The notes beneath the pieces are model-generated. The model had not been told where the DNA came from. It was given only the letters and a program-made list of their open reading frames with translations, and did not search any database. Positions 33,917-43,167 of a stretch of 64,000 bases of DNA are shown piece by piece. The position numbers were made by a program, and so were the translations under genes. The number at the start of each line of letters is the position of its first letter. The stretch's first letter is position 1. The stretch comes from Massilia yuzhufengensis (GTDB lineage: Bacteria; Pseudomonadota; Gammaproteobacteria; Burkholderiales; Burkholderiaceae_D): positions 62,001-126,000 of the forward strand of contig NZ_FOLD01000005.1 of NCBI RefSeq assembly GCF_900112225.1. The letters are read 5' to 3'.

Positions 33917-34633
33917 ATGCTGAAACGATTCGCCGCGCTGGCCCTCCTGGCGGCCACCGCCCTCCCCGGCATGGCCGCCGACCTGCCCACCCATCCCTTC
34001 ATCCACGTCAACGCGTCGAGCGAGCTGCGCATGATGCCCGACACCGGCGAGATCGATATCGACATCGTCTCGCTCGACCCGGACCCGGACGCTTCCTGGA
34101 AAGTGGTGACCGAGCGGCTGGATGCGGCGCGCGCCCTATTCGCCCAGCACGGCGTCGCGGTGGACGATGTGTTCGTGCAGGACATCGTGCGGCGCGCGCG
34201 CAAGGTCGACAAGCTGGCCGAGGGCGAACCGGTGCCGATGGAAACCAGGGTGGCCGTCCACGCCACCGTCCGCAACCTGGGGCCGTGGACCGACATGTTG
34301 CGCAGCCTGCTGGCCATGAAGGACATCGAGTCGCTGGCGGTGGCCTTCAGCCGCAGCGACCGCGAGCAGATCGAGGCCGACCTGGTCACGCAGGCGCTGG
34401 TGGCGGCCAAGGCCAAGGCGCAGAACATCGCGCGCGGCATCGGGGCCAGGCTGGGGCCGGTGACCGGCGTGGCGCTGACGCCCTTGAAGAACCTGTCCAA
34501 CGCGATGGGCATGGCGACCGAGCCGAGCACCCGCTACACCGGCGGGCGCACGGTCGATGTGCCGGACAAGGCGCTGGTCCAGGCGATGCGGCTGGCGCAG
34601 TCGGCCGACGTCATCTACCGGATCGTGCGCTAG
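33917..34633 (+). CDS. SIMPL domain (DUF541) periplasmic protein
   Basis: A 238-residue exported protein with signal peptide MLKRFAALALLAATALPGMA. The rest is a SIMPL/DUF541 domain: HVNASSELRMMPDTGEIDIDIVS-like first strands (seen from about residue 30), VDDVFVQDIVRRARKV, LVTQALVAAKAKAQNIARGI and a C-terminal VYRI-like strand (VIYRIVR). These proteins form periplasmic oligomers, and the E. coli relative YggE is linked to oxidative-stress tolerance. The structured promoter region in front suggests regulated expression. Confidence 0.87.
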   Translation: MLKRFAALALLAATALPGMAADLPTHPFIHVNASSELRMMPDTGEIDIDIVSLDPDPDASWKVVTERLDAARALFAQHGVAVDDVFVQDIVRRARKVDKLAEGEPVPMETRVAVHATVRNLGPWTDMLRSLLAMKDIESLAVAFSRSDREQIEADLVTQALVAAKAKAQNIARGIGARLGPVTGVALTPLKNLSNAMGMATEPSTRYTGGRTVDVPDKALVQAMRLAQSADVIYRIVR

Positions 34634-34817
34634 CGAAACTGCACCAAAACCGGTGGCCGCCGTGCCCGTTGCGTGCACCCCGCACCCCGGTGGTGCGGCG
34701 GCGCAAAACGCTGCGTTTATCCCTTTGCGGCGGTGTAAAACTGTTGTACCTTTTGCTGTGGAAATCCTGCCCGCCGCCCCGCGCGGTACTACGGTCCCCT
34801 CAACGGAGAACACCCAC

Positions 34818-35954
34818 ATGCAAGCTGGTATCAAGGTCATCGCCATCGCCGCCGCGCTCGCCGCCGTGGGCAGCGCCTCGGCGCAGCAGGTCGTCAAGAT
34901 AGGCCACGTCGGCCCGGTGTCGGGCCCGAATGCCCACCTCGGCAAGGACAACGAAAACGCCGCGCGCATGGCGATCGACGAACTCAACGCGAAGGGCTTC
35001 ACGATCAATGGCCAGAAGGTCAAGCTGCAGCTGCTGGCCGAGGACGACGGCAGCGACCCGAAACAGGGCACGGCCGTGGCCCAGAAGCTGGTCGACGCCA
35101 AGGTGAACGGCATCGTCGGCCACCTCAATTCGGGCACCACGGTGCCGGCCTCGAAGATCTACCACGACGCCGGACTGGTGCAGATCTCCCCGGCCACCAC
35201 CGCGCCCCAGTACACCCGCCAGAAGTTCCCGGGCGCCTTCCGCGTGGTGGCCAGCGACACCAAGCTGGGCAGCACGCTGGGCAAGTACGCCACCGACACG
35301 CTCAAGGCCAGGAACATCGCCATCATCGACGACCGCACCACCTACGGGCAGGGCGTCGCGACCGAGTTCGCCAAGGGCGTCAAGGCCCCGGGCGTGACCG
35401 TCGTCGCCAAGGAATTCACCAGCGCCACCGCCACCGACTACACCGCCATCCTGACCAAGATCCGCGGCAAGAAGCCGGACCTGATCTTTTTCGGCGGCAT
35501 GGATTCGGTGGCCGGCCCGATGCTCAAGCAGATGAAGACGCTCGGCATCACGGCCAAAGTCATGGGCGGCGATGGCATCTGCACCGAAGCGCTGGGCCGC
35601 CTGGCGGGCGACGCGGTGGGCGAGAACAAGGTGGTGTGCGCCGAAGCCGGCGGCGTCAAGGGCGACCAGGAGAAAGTCATGACCGACTTCCGCGCCCGCT
35701 TCAAGCAAAAGACCGGCGCCGACGTGCAGCTCTACGCGCCTTACGTGTACGACGCGGTGATGGTGATGGCTGCCGCGATGCAGGCGGCCAAGTCGGCCGA
35801 GCCGGCCAAGTACCTGCCGGAGCTGAAGAAAATCAAGTACGAGGGCGTGACCGGGACTATCCGGTTCGATCCCTACGGCGACATCCAGAATGGCGCGCTG
35901 ACGCTGTTTACCTACAAGGGTGGGAAGCGCACCCGCATCGACGTTATCCGCTGA
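34818..35954 (+). CDS. Branched-chain amino acid ABC transporter binding protein
   Basis: A 378-residue periplasmic binding protein of the LivK/LivJ type. Signal peptide MQAGIKVIAIAAALAAVGSASA; then VVKIGHVGPVSGPNAHLGKD (first lobe start), GIVGHLNSGTTVPASKIY, VQISPATTAPQYTRQ, IDDRTTYGQGVATEF and YAPYVYDAVMVMAAAM. It would deliver leucine-type amino acids or amides to an inner-membrane permease. No permease or ATPase gene accompanies it, so it is an orphan that must share a transporter encoded elsewhere. A strong terminator follows. Confidence 0.93.
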   Translation: MQAGIKVIAIAAALAAVGSASAQQVVKIGHVGPVSGPNAHLGKDNENAARMAIDELNAKGFTINGQKVKLQLLAEDDGSDPKQGTAVAQKLVDAKVNGIVGHLNSGTTVPASKIYHDAGLVQISPATTAPQYTRQKFPGAFRVVASDTKLGSTLGKYATDTLKARNIAIIDDRTTYGQGVATEFAKGVKAPGVTVVAKEFTSATATDYTAILTKIRGKKPDLIFFGGMDSVAGPMLKQMKTLGITAKVMGGDGICTEALGRLAGDAVGENKVVCAEAGGVKGDQEKVMTDFRARFKQKTGADVQLYAPYVYDAVMVMAAAMQAAKSAEPAKYLPELKKIKYEGVTGTIRFDPYGDIQNGALTLFTYKGGKRTRIDVIR

Positions 35955-35970
35955 CCCTGCACCGCCAATA

Positions 35971-36005
35971 AAAAAGCGCGCCATGCTCACGCAGGCGCGC
36001 TTTTT
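35971..36005. terminator. Bidirectional terminator between the LivK-type gene and cytochrome c
   Basis: AAAAAGCGCGCC, an 11-nt loop, GGCGCGCTTTTT. The A- and T-runs on both sides allow use on both strands, ending the plus-strand binding protein gene and the convergent cytochrome gene. Confidence 0.88.
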
Positions 36006-36022
36006 CTATTGCGGGACAACGC

Positions 36023-36331
36023 TTATTTTTGCGCCAGCACCCATTTCACCAAGCTGCGGGCTTCAGCCTCGCTCACCTGCGGATTGGCTGGCATCGGCAC
36101 CGGGCCCCAGGTGCCCGCACCGCCCTTGATCACTTTCTGCACCAGCTTGTCTTCGGCGCCCTTCTGGCCATCGTATTTGGACGCGACGTCCTTGTAGGAA
36201 GGGCCAACCAGCTTGTTGGCGACCGCGTGGCAGGCCATGCAGTTCTTCGCCTTCGCCAGGTCGGCTTGTGCGAACGCGCTGGTGGACGCGAAGGCCGACA
36301 TCACCACACACAACAACAAAGACCGTTTCAT
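36023..36331 (-). CDS. Class I c-type cytochrome (c-551/c-552 type)
   Basis: A 102-residue periplasmic electron carrier. The signal peptide is MKRSLLLCVVMSAFASTSAFA; haem attaches at CMACH (about residues 34-38), and the distal ligand Met lies in GPVPMPANPQVSEAEA. This arrangement matches small c-551-type cytochromes that shuttle electrons to oxidases or nitrite reductases. The start at 36331 opens the signal; the upstream extension is rejected. Confidence 0.92.
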   Translation of the reverse strand: MKRSLLLCVVMSAFASTSAFAQADLAKAKNCMACHAVANKLVGPSYKDVASKYDGQKGAEDKLVQKVIKGGAGTWGPVPMPANPQVSEAEARSLVKWVLAQK

Positions 36332-36505
36332 TTGTTTCTCCAAGTTCATGACAATCACATTCTACCGTGATTCACCGCAAGGACCAGCAGCGATACACTT
36401 TGTAACGAGACCGCAACGCCGGGCGTTGACGAAGCATCACAATGGCAGGAATTTTTCCACACGGCATCATTTTGTTTGTAATATGCATGCATAAGGAGTC
36501 TTCCC

Positions 36506-36730
36506 ATGCCGCTGATCGTGCTGATTGCCGCCCTGATCGGGCTGCGTTTTTTTGAAGTATGGCGCTTCGCCGACCTGTCGTGGTGGTATGTCGTCGGTCT
36601 GATGGTGTTCGCTTTCATCTGGTTCGAGTTCATCGAGAAGGTGCTTGGGCTGGACAAGAAGAAGGAACACAATGTCCTGAATAGCCGCCGCGAGGCGCGC
36701 GTCAAGCAGGCGTTTGACAAGAAGCGCTGA
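36506..36730 (+). CDS. Small Trp-rich membrane protein
   Basis: A 74-residue protein with two hydrophobic segments (PLIVLIAALIGLRFF and WYVVGLMVFAFIWFEFI), five tryptophans and a Lys/Arg-rich C-terminal tail (KKKEHNVLNSRREARVKQAF). It matches the TIGR04438-type Trp-rich small proteins common in Burkholderiales. AAGGAG precedes the ATG. The function is unknown; the tail probably faces the cytoplasm. Confidence 0.85.
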   Translation: MPLIVLIAALIGLRFFEVWRFADLSWWYVVGLMVFAFIWFEFIEKVLGLDKKKEHNVLNSRREARVKQAFDKKR

Positions 36731-36764
36731 ATCGCGGCGTTGTTTGTTTCGTTAGCAGTAGAAC

Positions 36765-36852
36765 CGTCGCACCGGCGAAGGCCGGTGCCTAAGTTTTGTG
36801 CGCTGTCGAGGTGCATGCTAAATTGGGTTCCGGCCTGCGCCGGAACGACGGG
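36765..36852. repeat. Family A paired palindrome
   Basis: CACCGGCGAAGGCCGGTG and TTCCGGCCTGCGCCGGAA face each other around a segment with AAGTT and AATTGGG. The layout is the same as at 22531 and 45389. Confidence 0.75.
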
Positions 36853-36947
36853 CTTAGGGCGCGGACTGACGGAAGCGCAACGTGCGCGTAGGTGTGTGTG
36901 ATATGTTCCGCATATCACCCGCCACCATTAATACACCGCGCATATCA

Positions 36948-37841
36948 ATGAACCTCGAACTCCGCCAGCTGCGCCACTTCATCACAGTGGCCGAAGAACT
37001 CCATTTCGGCCGTGCCGCCGAGCGCTTGCACATGACGCAGCCGCCGCTGTCGCAAAGCATCGCCGGGCTCGAAGAGCTGCTCGGGGCGCCGCTGTTCCTG
37101 CGCAATCGCCGCCAGGTGGCGCTCACCGCCGCCGGCACCGCCCTGCTGCCGGAAGCGCGGCGCATCCTGGAAGATGCGGGGGCCCTGCCGGACCTGGTGC
37201 GGCGCGTGGCCGCCGGCGAAGCGGGGCGACTGACGATCGCCTTTGTCTCCACCGCCGACTACAGCGTGCTGCCCGCGATCCTGCAGCGCCATCGCGCGGC
37301 CTATCCGGGGGTTCAATTAGTGCTGCGCGAAGCGACGTCCGACGTGCAGGCCGACGAACTGCTGCAGGGCCGGATCGACGCCGGCTTCGTCATCCCGCCG
37401 CTCACCGGCCGGCTCGAGCCCTCGCTCGACTACCTCAAGGTGCTGGAAGAGCCGCTGATCCTGTGCGCCCCCGCCGGGCTGGCCGCGCTGCGCGGCGCCG
37501 GGCCGGTGCGCCTGCGCGACCTGCCGCCGCTGCCGCTGGTGATCTTCCCGCGCGCGGTGGCGCCCGCGCTGCACGACGCCATCCTGTCGTGCTTCCGCGC
37601 AGCCGGCGTCACCCCCGTCATCGGGCAGGAAGCGATCCAGATGCAGACCATCGTCAGCCTGGTTTCCGGCGGCATGGGATTGGCACTTGTGCCACAATCC
37701 GTGTCGAACCTGATGCGCGCCGGCGTGGAATACCGCGCTCTGCTCGACCCCACGCCGCTGGCCGAAACCGGCCTGGCCTGGCGCCGCGACAATGCCTCGC
37801 CCGTGCTCAGGGGCTTCCTGGACCTATTCAAGAAAGAGTAA
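36948..37841 (+). CDS. LysR-family transcriptional regulator
   Basis: A 297-residue regulator. N-terminal winged helix: [40 protein letters not shown] (about 3-45), followed by the two-lobed inducer-binding domain ([19 protein letters not shown] onwards). Such proteins bind aromatic or small organic acids; the BenM/CatM-like text [11 protein letters not shown] near the end fits. The start at 36948 gives the usual MNLELRQLR beginning. It lies 2 bp before lgt, so the two may share a transcript, but no target gene is obvious. Confidence 0.9.
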   Translation: MNLELRQLRHFITVAEELHFGRAAERLHMTQPPLSQSIAGLEELLGAPLFLRNRRQVALTAAGTALLPEARRILEDAGALPDLVRRVAAGEAGRLTIAFVSTADYSVLPAILQRHRAAYPGVQLVLREATSDVQADELLQGRIDAGFVIPPLTGRLEPSLDYLKVLEEPLILCAPAGLAALRGAGPVRLRDLPPLPLVIFPRAVAPALHDAILSCFRAAGVTPVIGQEAIQMQTIVSLVSGGMGLALVPQSVSNLMRAGVEYRALLDPTPLAETGLAWRRDNASPVLRGFLDLFKKE

Positions 37842-37843
37842 TT

Positions 37844-38653
37844 ATGCTGATTCATCCGCAGCCGGACCCTATCGCGTTTGCCATCGGGCCGGTGCAGATC
37901 CACTGGTATGGCCTGATGTACGTGCTGGCCTTCGCCCTGTTCCTGATCCTGGGCCGCGTGCGCATCCGCCAGCCGCACATCGCCGCGCAGGGCTGGAAGG
38001 CCGAAGACCTCGACGACATGCTCTTCTACGGCATGCTCGGCGTAGTGCTGGGCGGGCGCCTGGGCGAAGTGCTGTTCTACCAGCCGGCCTACTTCCTCGA
38101 ACACCCGCTCGAGATCTTCATGGTCTGGCGCGGCGGCATGTCCTTCCACGGCGGCTTCCTGGGCGTGCTGATCGCCATGGCGCTGTGGGCCCGCAAATCG
38201 AAGCGCAACCTGCTCGACGTCTACGACTTCATCGCCCCGATGGTGCCGCTCGGGTACGCCGCCGGCCGCCTGGGCAACTTCATCAACGCCGAACTCCCGG
38301 GCCGCCTGGCCGACCCGAGCCTGCCCTGGGCCATGCTGTGGCCGGGCGTGGAAGGCCCGCGCCACCCGTCGCCGCTGTACCAGATGCTGCTGGACGGGAT
38401 CGTCGTGTTCCTGATCCTGTGGCCGTATGCCCGCAAGCAGCGTCCGCGGCTGGCGGTGGGGGCGATGTTCACGCTGCTGTACGGGTGCGCGCGGTTCACG
38501 ACCGAATACTTCCGGGTGCCGGATTGGGAAATCACGGTGGCGGGGCTGCCGGTCACGTCGGGACAGGTGCTGTCGCTGCCGATGATCATCGGCGCGCTGG
38601 TGATGCTGGCGTGGGCGTATCGGCAGGCGCCGAATCGGACGGCGCATGCGTGA
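37844..38653 (+). CDS. lgt: Prolipoprotein diacylglyceryl transferase
   Basis: A 269-residue inner-membrane enzyme that attaches diacylglycerol from phosphatidylglycerol to the lipobox cysteine of lipoproteins. Seven hydrophobic segments are visible. The family signature [17 protein letters not shown] (about 139-155) and the HGG motif in [13 protein letters not shown] (about 101-113) are intact, as are [12 protein letters not shown] and [11 protein letters not shown]. Full length for the family. Confidence 0.97.
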   Translation: MLIHPQPDPIAFAIGPVQIHWYGLMYVLAFALFLILGRVRIRQPHIAAQGWKAEDLDDMLFYGMLGVVLGGRLGEVLFYQPAYFLEHPLEIFMVWRGGMSFHGGFLGVLIAMALWARKSKRNLLDVYDFIAPMVPLGYAAGRLGNFINAELPGRLADPSLPWAMLWPGVEGPRHPSPLYQMLLDGIVVFLILWPYARKQRPRLAVGAMFTLLYGCARFTTEYFRVPDWEITVAGLPVTSGQVLSLPMIIGALVMLAWAYRQAPNRTAHA

Positions 38654-38694
38654 CGCGTGGGCTGGACGCTGACGATATTGTTAAGTTGCCCCAG

Positions 38695-38724
38695 CACGTC
38701 GTTCCCGCGCAGGCGGGAATGACG
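38695..38724. repeat. Family A single palindrome after lgt
   Basis: ACGTCGTTCCCGCGCAGGCG followed by its complement, ending GGAATGACGT. Symmetric over 30 bp, between convergent genes, so it may double as a terminator-like structure. Confidence 0.6.
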
Positions 38725-38770
38725 TGCGAGTAGTATCGAAAACAGGAGCCAGCGCGGGTGACCATCGGCA

Positions 38771-40933
38771 TCACACCGCCGCCAGCGCCCTTTGCAAATC
38801 CTCCAGCGTCGCCGGCTTGGTCAGGTGCAGATCAAACCCCGCCCCCGCCGCCAGCGCCACGTCGGCCTCCTGCCCATACCCCGTCAGCGCCACCAGCCGC
38901 GTGCCCGGTACGCACACCTGCAGGCGCGCCGCCAGTGCGTAGCCGTCCATGTCGGGCAAGCCGATATCCAGGATCGCCACGTCCGGCGCCTGCCGCCGCG
39001 CTTGCTCGATCGCTTCGCCGCCCGTCCCCGCCACCCGGACCACGTGCCCCAGGTGCTCGAGCACCGCGGCCGTGGTCGCAGCGGCATCGAGGTTGTCGTC
39101 CACCAGCAGCACGTCCAGCCGCGCCGCATCCGCGGCCGCGACCGCGTCATGCGCAGGCGCAGCGACGGCGCCGAGCGGCAGCGCCACTTCGAAGCAACTG
39201 CCCTTGCCCGCGCCTTCGCTGCTGGCTGCCACCGTGCCGCCGTGCAGCTCGACGATGCGGCGCACGATCGCCAGGCCCAGGCCGAGCCCACCGGTATGGC
39301 GCGCCAGCGGCTGCGGCGCCTGGAAGAAGGGGGCGAACACACGCTCGAGCATGTCCTTGTCCATGCCCACGCCGTTGTCGCTCACCGCCAGGCGCGCCAT
39401 CCCACCGTCCACCGCCAGGCTCACACGCGTGAGGCCGTTGCCGAAGCGCGCCGCATTCGACAGCAGGTTATTGAGCACCTGCGTCAGCCGGCTCTCGTCG
39501 CCCTGGACCCAAGCCTCGCCAGGCGCCTCCAAGGCGATCGGCGCACCGGGGAAGGACGCCACCACATGGCGCACCACGTCGGCCAGGTTGACGGGGCGCA
39601 GCTCGATCTGCAGCTTGCCGCTGGTGATGCGCGAGACGTCGAGCAAATCGTCCACCAGGCGCTTGAGGTGATTGGCCTGGCGCCGCAGGATGGTCCGCTC
39701 GCGCACGTTGGCGGCGTCGCCGCGCATGTCCATCAGGTCGAGCGAGGCGACGATGGGACTGAGCGGGTTGCGCAGCTCGTGCCCGAGCATGGCCAGGAAT
39801 TCGTCCTTGACCCGGCCGGCATCGCGGCTGTCCTCGAGGGCGTTTTCCAGCGAAGCGAGCAGGCTCGAACGCTCGGCCTCGTGCGCGTCGCGCTGGGCGG
39901 CCGCCGCCTTCAGCGCCGATTCCATCTGGTCGATCTCGGTGATGCGCGAGGGCGCCACCAGCACCGGCAGGCCGGCGCCGAGCGCCGCCGTGCCCTGCTG
40001 CAGGCTGCGGAACGAGCGCACGATGCGCCCCGACAGCAGGGTCGCAACCAGGCTGCAGGCCAGCAGCGAGGCTGCCAGGCCGGAGGCGTACAGCATGATG
40101 CCGGGCAGCGAGGCCCGCGCCATTGCCGAGGTGGGAATCCCGACCGCCACCGCCCATCCATAGCGCGAACGGGTGTAGGCCGCGGCCAAGGGGTCGCCGG
40201 TGGGCGAGGTGGTCACGCCCACGGCTTCTGCGCCGCCGTCGCGCATGAGGCGCACCAGCGAGGCATGCGGCTTGGCGCCCACGCCCGTGTCCTGCCCGAT
40301 CGAGCGCGCGACGATGCTGCCGGCGCCGTCGAGGATGGCGATCACGGAGTTGGACGGCACTTTCTGGCGTTCGATCACGCGCAGCATGCGGCCGGGCTGG
40401 ATCACGGCGGTGAGGATGTAGCGGCGGCCCGCCTTGTCGGTGACTGGCACCCGCACCGGATAGGCCGGGCGGCCACGCGGTCCGACGGCGATGCCGCCTG
40501 CGACCGGCGCCCCGGTCGCCACGGCGCGCTGCAGGCTGGCCGGGTCGGCGATGGGGCCGCCCGCGCTGCCGAAGGGCGCGGCGGTACGGAACACGATGCC
40601 GCCCCGGTCGTCGGCCAGGATCACCGACAGCCACTCGGGCTTGGCCGCCACCTGGGCGCGGGCGAGGTCGTAGAAGCCGCGCAGGTCGCCCACTTCCATG
40701 GCCGGCGTGCGCGCCATGCTGGTGAGGATGGAGGCCGCGCCATCGAGTTCGGCGTCGACCGCGCTCGAGAGCGCACGGGCCAGGTCGAGCAGGGAACGCT
40801 GCTGCTCGCGCTGCTGGAACTCGCTGACCAGGTGCAGGCCCCACACGCCCATCAGCGCCAGCGGCAGCAGGCCCACTGCCGTGAGCAGCACCAGCAGGCG
40901 CCGGAGCGAAACGGTGGAACGCTGGCGCAGCAT
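38771..40933 (-). CDS. Hybrid sensor histidine kinase with dCache-like sensor and receiver
   Basis: A 720-residue protein: TM1 ([20 protein letters not shown], about 13-32), a periplasmic Cache-type sensor to about 275, TM2 ([20 protein letters not shown]), HAMP-like linker and coiled coil, HisKA ([20 protein letters not shown], His about 380), HATPase (N box [12 protein letters not shown]1 SDNGVGMD, G2 [11 protein letters not shown]), and a C-terminal receiver with DVLLVDDN, phospho-Asp in [14 protein letters not shown] and Lys in [10 protein letters not shown]. The receiver probably relays to a separate phosphotransfer protein. No partner gene adjoins it. Confidence 0.93.
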   Translation of the reverse strand: MLRQRSTVSLRRLLVLLTAVGLLPLALMGVWGLHLVSEFQQREQQRSLLDLARALSSAVDAELDGAASILTSMARTPAMEVGDLRGFYDLARAQVAAKPEWLSVILADDRGGIVFRTAAPFGSAGGPIADPASLQRAVATGAPVAGGIAVGPRGRPAYPVRVPVTDKAGRRYILTAVIQPGRMLRVIERQKVPSNSVIAILDGAGSIVARSIGQDTGVGAKPHASLVRLMRDGGAEAVGVTTSPTGDPLAAAYTRSRYGWAVAVGIPTSAMARASLPGIMLYASGLAASLLACSLVATLLSGRIVRSFRSLQQGTAALGAGLPVLVAPSRITEIDQMESALKAAAAQRDAHEAERSSLLASLENALEDSRDAGRVKDEFLAMLGHELRNPLSPIVASLDLMDMRGDAANVRERTILRRQANHLKRLVDDLLDVSRITSGKLQIELRPVNLADVVRHVVASFPGAPIALEAPGEAWVQGDESRLTQVLNNLLSNAARFGNGLTRVSLAVDGGMARLAVSDNGVGMDKDMLERVFAPFFQAPQPLARHTGGLGLGLAIVRRIVELHGGTVAASSEGAGKGSCFEVALPLGAVAAPAHDAVAAADAARLDVLLVDDNLDAAATTAAVLEHLGHVVRVAGTGGEAIEQARRQAPDVAILDIGLPDMDGYALAARLQVCVPGTRLVALTGYGQEADVALAAGAGFDLHLTKPATLEDLQRALAAV

Positions 40934-41002
40934 GGCAAGCCTTATGTCGAAAAAGACATTATAGGCATGGTTGAGGCGGACGTGCCGCCGGCACTGCGGT
41001 GC

Positions 41003-41350
41003 TTACTCGTCGAAGTCTTCGGCCAGGTTCTTCCAGCCGCGGCTCTTGGCGAAGTCGGAAAACTCTTCGGGTGCTTCGAGCACGATGATTTTGCTCTCCT
41101 GCAGGCCCGGGTCGCTGTGGCCGAAGTCGGGGCCCTTGTAGCCGAGGGAACGCAGGCGCTCGACGATCTGGCGCGTGAGTACCGTGTCCTTGTAGGCGCC
41201 GGGGTCGAGCTGGGCCTTGAAGTCCACGTACACGTCGATAATCCCGTAGCCCTCGTCGAAGATGCGGATCGCCTTGACCTCGAGGGTACGGCCGTTGCTG
41301 TCCTTTGCCTGGAAGGCGCCGGACAGTTCGATGTCGGTATCAGTAGTCAT
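41003..41350 (-). CDS. Hypothetical acidic protein, 115 residues
   Basis: A small soluble protein with an alternating strand pattern in its first half (ELSGAFQAKDSNGRTLEVKA, RIFDEGYGIIDVYVDF) and a helical, acidic end (WKNLAEDFDE). There is no signal peptide or cysteine. The ATG at 41350 leaves 30 bp to the divergent cytochrome gene. I do not recognise the family. Confidence 0.72.
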   Translation of the reverse strand: MTTDTDIELSGAFQAKDSNGRTLEVKAIRIFDEGYGIIDVYVDFKAQLDPGAYKDTVLTRQIVERLRSLGYKGPDFGHSDPGLQESKIIVLEAPEEFSDFAKSRGWKNLAEDFDE

Positions 41351-41380
41351 GGCGCCAGCATACCTGATATTCTGCGCTCG

Positions 41381-42679
41381 ATGAAAGCGGCAATCCAAGG
41401 GAACAAGCGGCCAAGCAGGTGGTGGCTGGCACTGGCGGCGCTCGCCCTGCTGGCGCTGGCCGCATGGTGGATCGCGTCGCGTCCCGCGCTGCCGCTGCAA
41501 GCGGCGCCTGCGCAGGCCGACACCCGGCTGGTCGCCCGCGGCGCCAACCTGGCCAGGCTGGGCATGTGCGCCGCCTGCCACACGGTGGACGCGGCGCGGC
41601 CCTACGCCGGCGGCCTGCCCATCGACACGCCCTTCGGCACCGTCTACAGCACCAACATCACGCCAGATGCGCGCACCGGCATCGGCGGGTGGAGCGAAGC
41701 GGCCTTTACCCGCTCCATGCGCCAGGGCGTGTCACGCGACGGCCACCTGCTCTACCCCGCCTTCCCCTACAACCACTACACGCAGCTGGCGCAGGACGAC
41801 ATCCGCGCGCTGTACGCCTACGTCATGACGCGGCCCGCCCTGCATGCCCCGGCGCGCGAGAACCGGATGACCTTCCCGTTCGGCTGGCGGCCCTTGCTGG
41901 CCTTCTGGAACCTGCTCTACCTCGACGAGTCGCCATGGCGCGACGACCCGCGCCAGCCGGCCCAATGGAACCGCGGCGCCTACGTCGCCAACACGCTGGC
42001 GCATTGCAGCGCATGCCATACGCCGCGCACCCTGTTGGGCGGCCCGGACCTGAAGCGCCGATTCGACGGCGGCGACGCCGGCAACTGGTACGCGCCGGCG
42101 CTCAATGCGACATCTCCCTCACCGGTACCGTGGACACGCGAGCACCTGGCGACCTACCTGCGCACCGGCCTCGCACCGGGCCACGCGATCGCCGGCGGCC
42201 CGATGCAGGACGTGGTGCGGAACCTGGGCCAGGCCGACGCGGCGGACGTCGCCGCCCTTTCCACGTATATCCACGGCGACCTCGCGCAAGCCCCCGCCCG
42301 CGCCGCGCCGGCCGCCGGCCCCCTGCCCGCCCCGGCCGCCAATGATTCCGACCTGGAGCGCATGCGCCTCGGCCACGCCATGTACGCGATGGCCTGCGCC
42401 AGCTGCCACGACGCCGGCCGCGGCGCCAGCTCGGGCGCCGCGCTGCAGCTGCAGCAGGCCGTGGCCCTGTACGACCCCGACCCGCGCAGCCTGGTCCGCA
42501 TCATCCGCGACGGCATCGCGCCGCCGGAGGGCGAGCCCGGACGCCAGATGCCGGGCTTCGCCACCATGATGAATGACGCGCAGGTGGTTGCGCTGGCAGC
42601 CTACTTGCGGCGCTACGGCGCGCAGGCCGAGGCCTGGCCGGAACTGGAACAGACCGTGCAGAAAGCAAAGCAGCCATGA
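41381..42679 (+). CDS. Triheme c-type cytochrome subunit of the Mo-oxidoreductase
   Basis: A 432-residue membrane-anchored cytochrome with an N-terminal TM anchor (WWLALAALALLALAAWWIAS). Three CxxCH haem sites are present: CAACH (about 66), CSACH (about 210) and CASCH (about 346), with a distal Met in MPGFATMMND. This is the plan of the cytochrome subunits of membrane-bound alcohol and aldehyde dehydrogenases. It heads a three-gene operon whose other members are a 2Fe-2S and a molybdopterin subunit, and it would pass their electrons to the respiratory chain. Confidence 0.92.
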   Translation: MKAAIQGNKRPSRWWLALAALALLALAAWWIASRPALPLQAAPAQADTRLVARGANLARLGMCAACHTVDAARPYAGGLPIDTPFGTVYSTNITPDARTGIGGWSEAAFTRSMRQGVSRDGHLLYPAFPYNHYTQLAQDDIRALYAYVMTRPALHAPARENRMTFPFGWRPLLAFWNLLYLDESPWRDDPRQPAQWNRGAYVANTLAHCSACHTPRTLLGGPDLKRRFDGGDAGNWYAPALNATSPSPVPWTREHLATYLRTGLAPGHAIAGGPMQDVVRNLGQADAADVAALSTYIHGDLAQAPARAAPAAGPLPAPAANDSDLERMRLGHAMYAMACASCHDAGRGASSGAALQLQQAVALYDPDPRSLVRIIRDGIAPPEGEPGRQMPGFATMMNDAQVVALAAYLRRYGAQAEAWPELEQTVQKAKQP

Positions 42680-43167
42680 CGACATTCCACCTGCAGGTCA
42701 ACGGCAAGCCGCACACGATCGATGTCGATGCCGACACGCCGCTGCTTTACGTGCTGCGCAACGACCTGAAGCTCAATGGCGCGAAGTTCGGCTGCGGCCT
42801 GGGGCAGTGCGGCTCGTGCACGGTGATGGTCGACAAGGCGCCGGTGATGTCCTGCCTGCTGCCGGTATCGATGGTCGGCGCGCGCGCCGTGCGCACGGTG
42901 GAGTCGCCCGGCAGCCGCTGGGTGCCCAGCGTGGTGCTGCAGCAGGCCTTCATCGACGAGCAGGCGGCGCAGTGCGGCTACTGCATCGCCGGCATGATCA
43001 TGCGCGCCACTGCCCTGTTCGAGCAGCTGCCCTCGCCCACCGACGCGCAGATCCGCGACTGGATGCAGCCCAACCTGTGCCGCTGCGGCACCCACCTGCG
43101 CATCCTGCGCGCGGTGCGGCGCGCCGCCGACGTGCTGGCCTTGCAGCCGGTGCGCAAGAAACGATGA
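42676..43167 (+). CDS. 2Fe-2S subunit of a xanthine dehydrogenase-family oxidoreductase
   Basis: A 163-residue iron-sulfur protein of the IorA/CoxS type. The first cluster binds at CGLGQCGSC (about 43-51) with a further Cys near 63; the second, alpha-helical cluster domain binds at QCGYCIAGM and NLCRCGTHLRI. It overlaps the cytochrome gene by 4 bp and the molybdopterin subunit gene by 4 bp, all ATGA, so translation is coupled. Confidence 0.94.
   Translation: MTTFHLQVNGKPHTIDVDADTPLLYVLRNDLKLNGAKFGCGLGQCGSCTVMVDKAPVMSCLLPVSMVGARAVRTVESPGSRWVPSVVLQQAFIDEQAAQCGYCIAGMIMRATALFEQLPSPTDAQIRDWMQPNLCRCGTHLRILRAVRRAADVLALQPVRKKR

Noticed and set aside
38792..41380. Extension of the triheme cytochrome frame far upstream on the plus strand
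   Set aside because: It is antisense to the hybrid kinase. The real start at 41381 opens the TM anchor.
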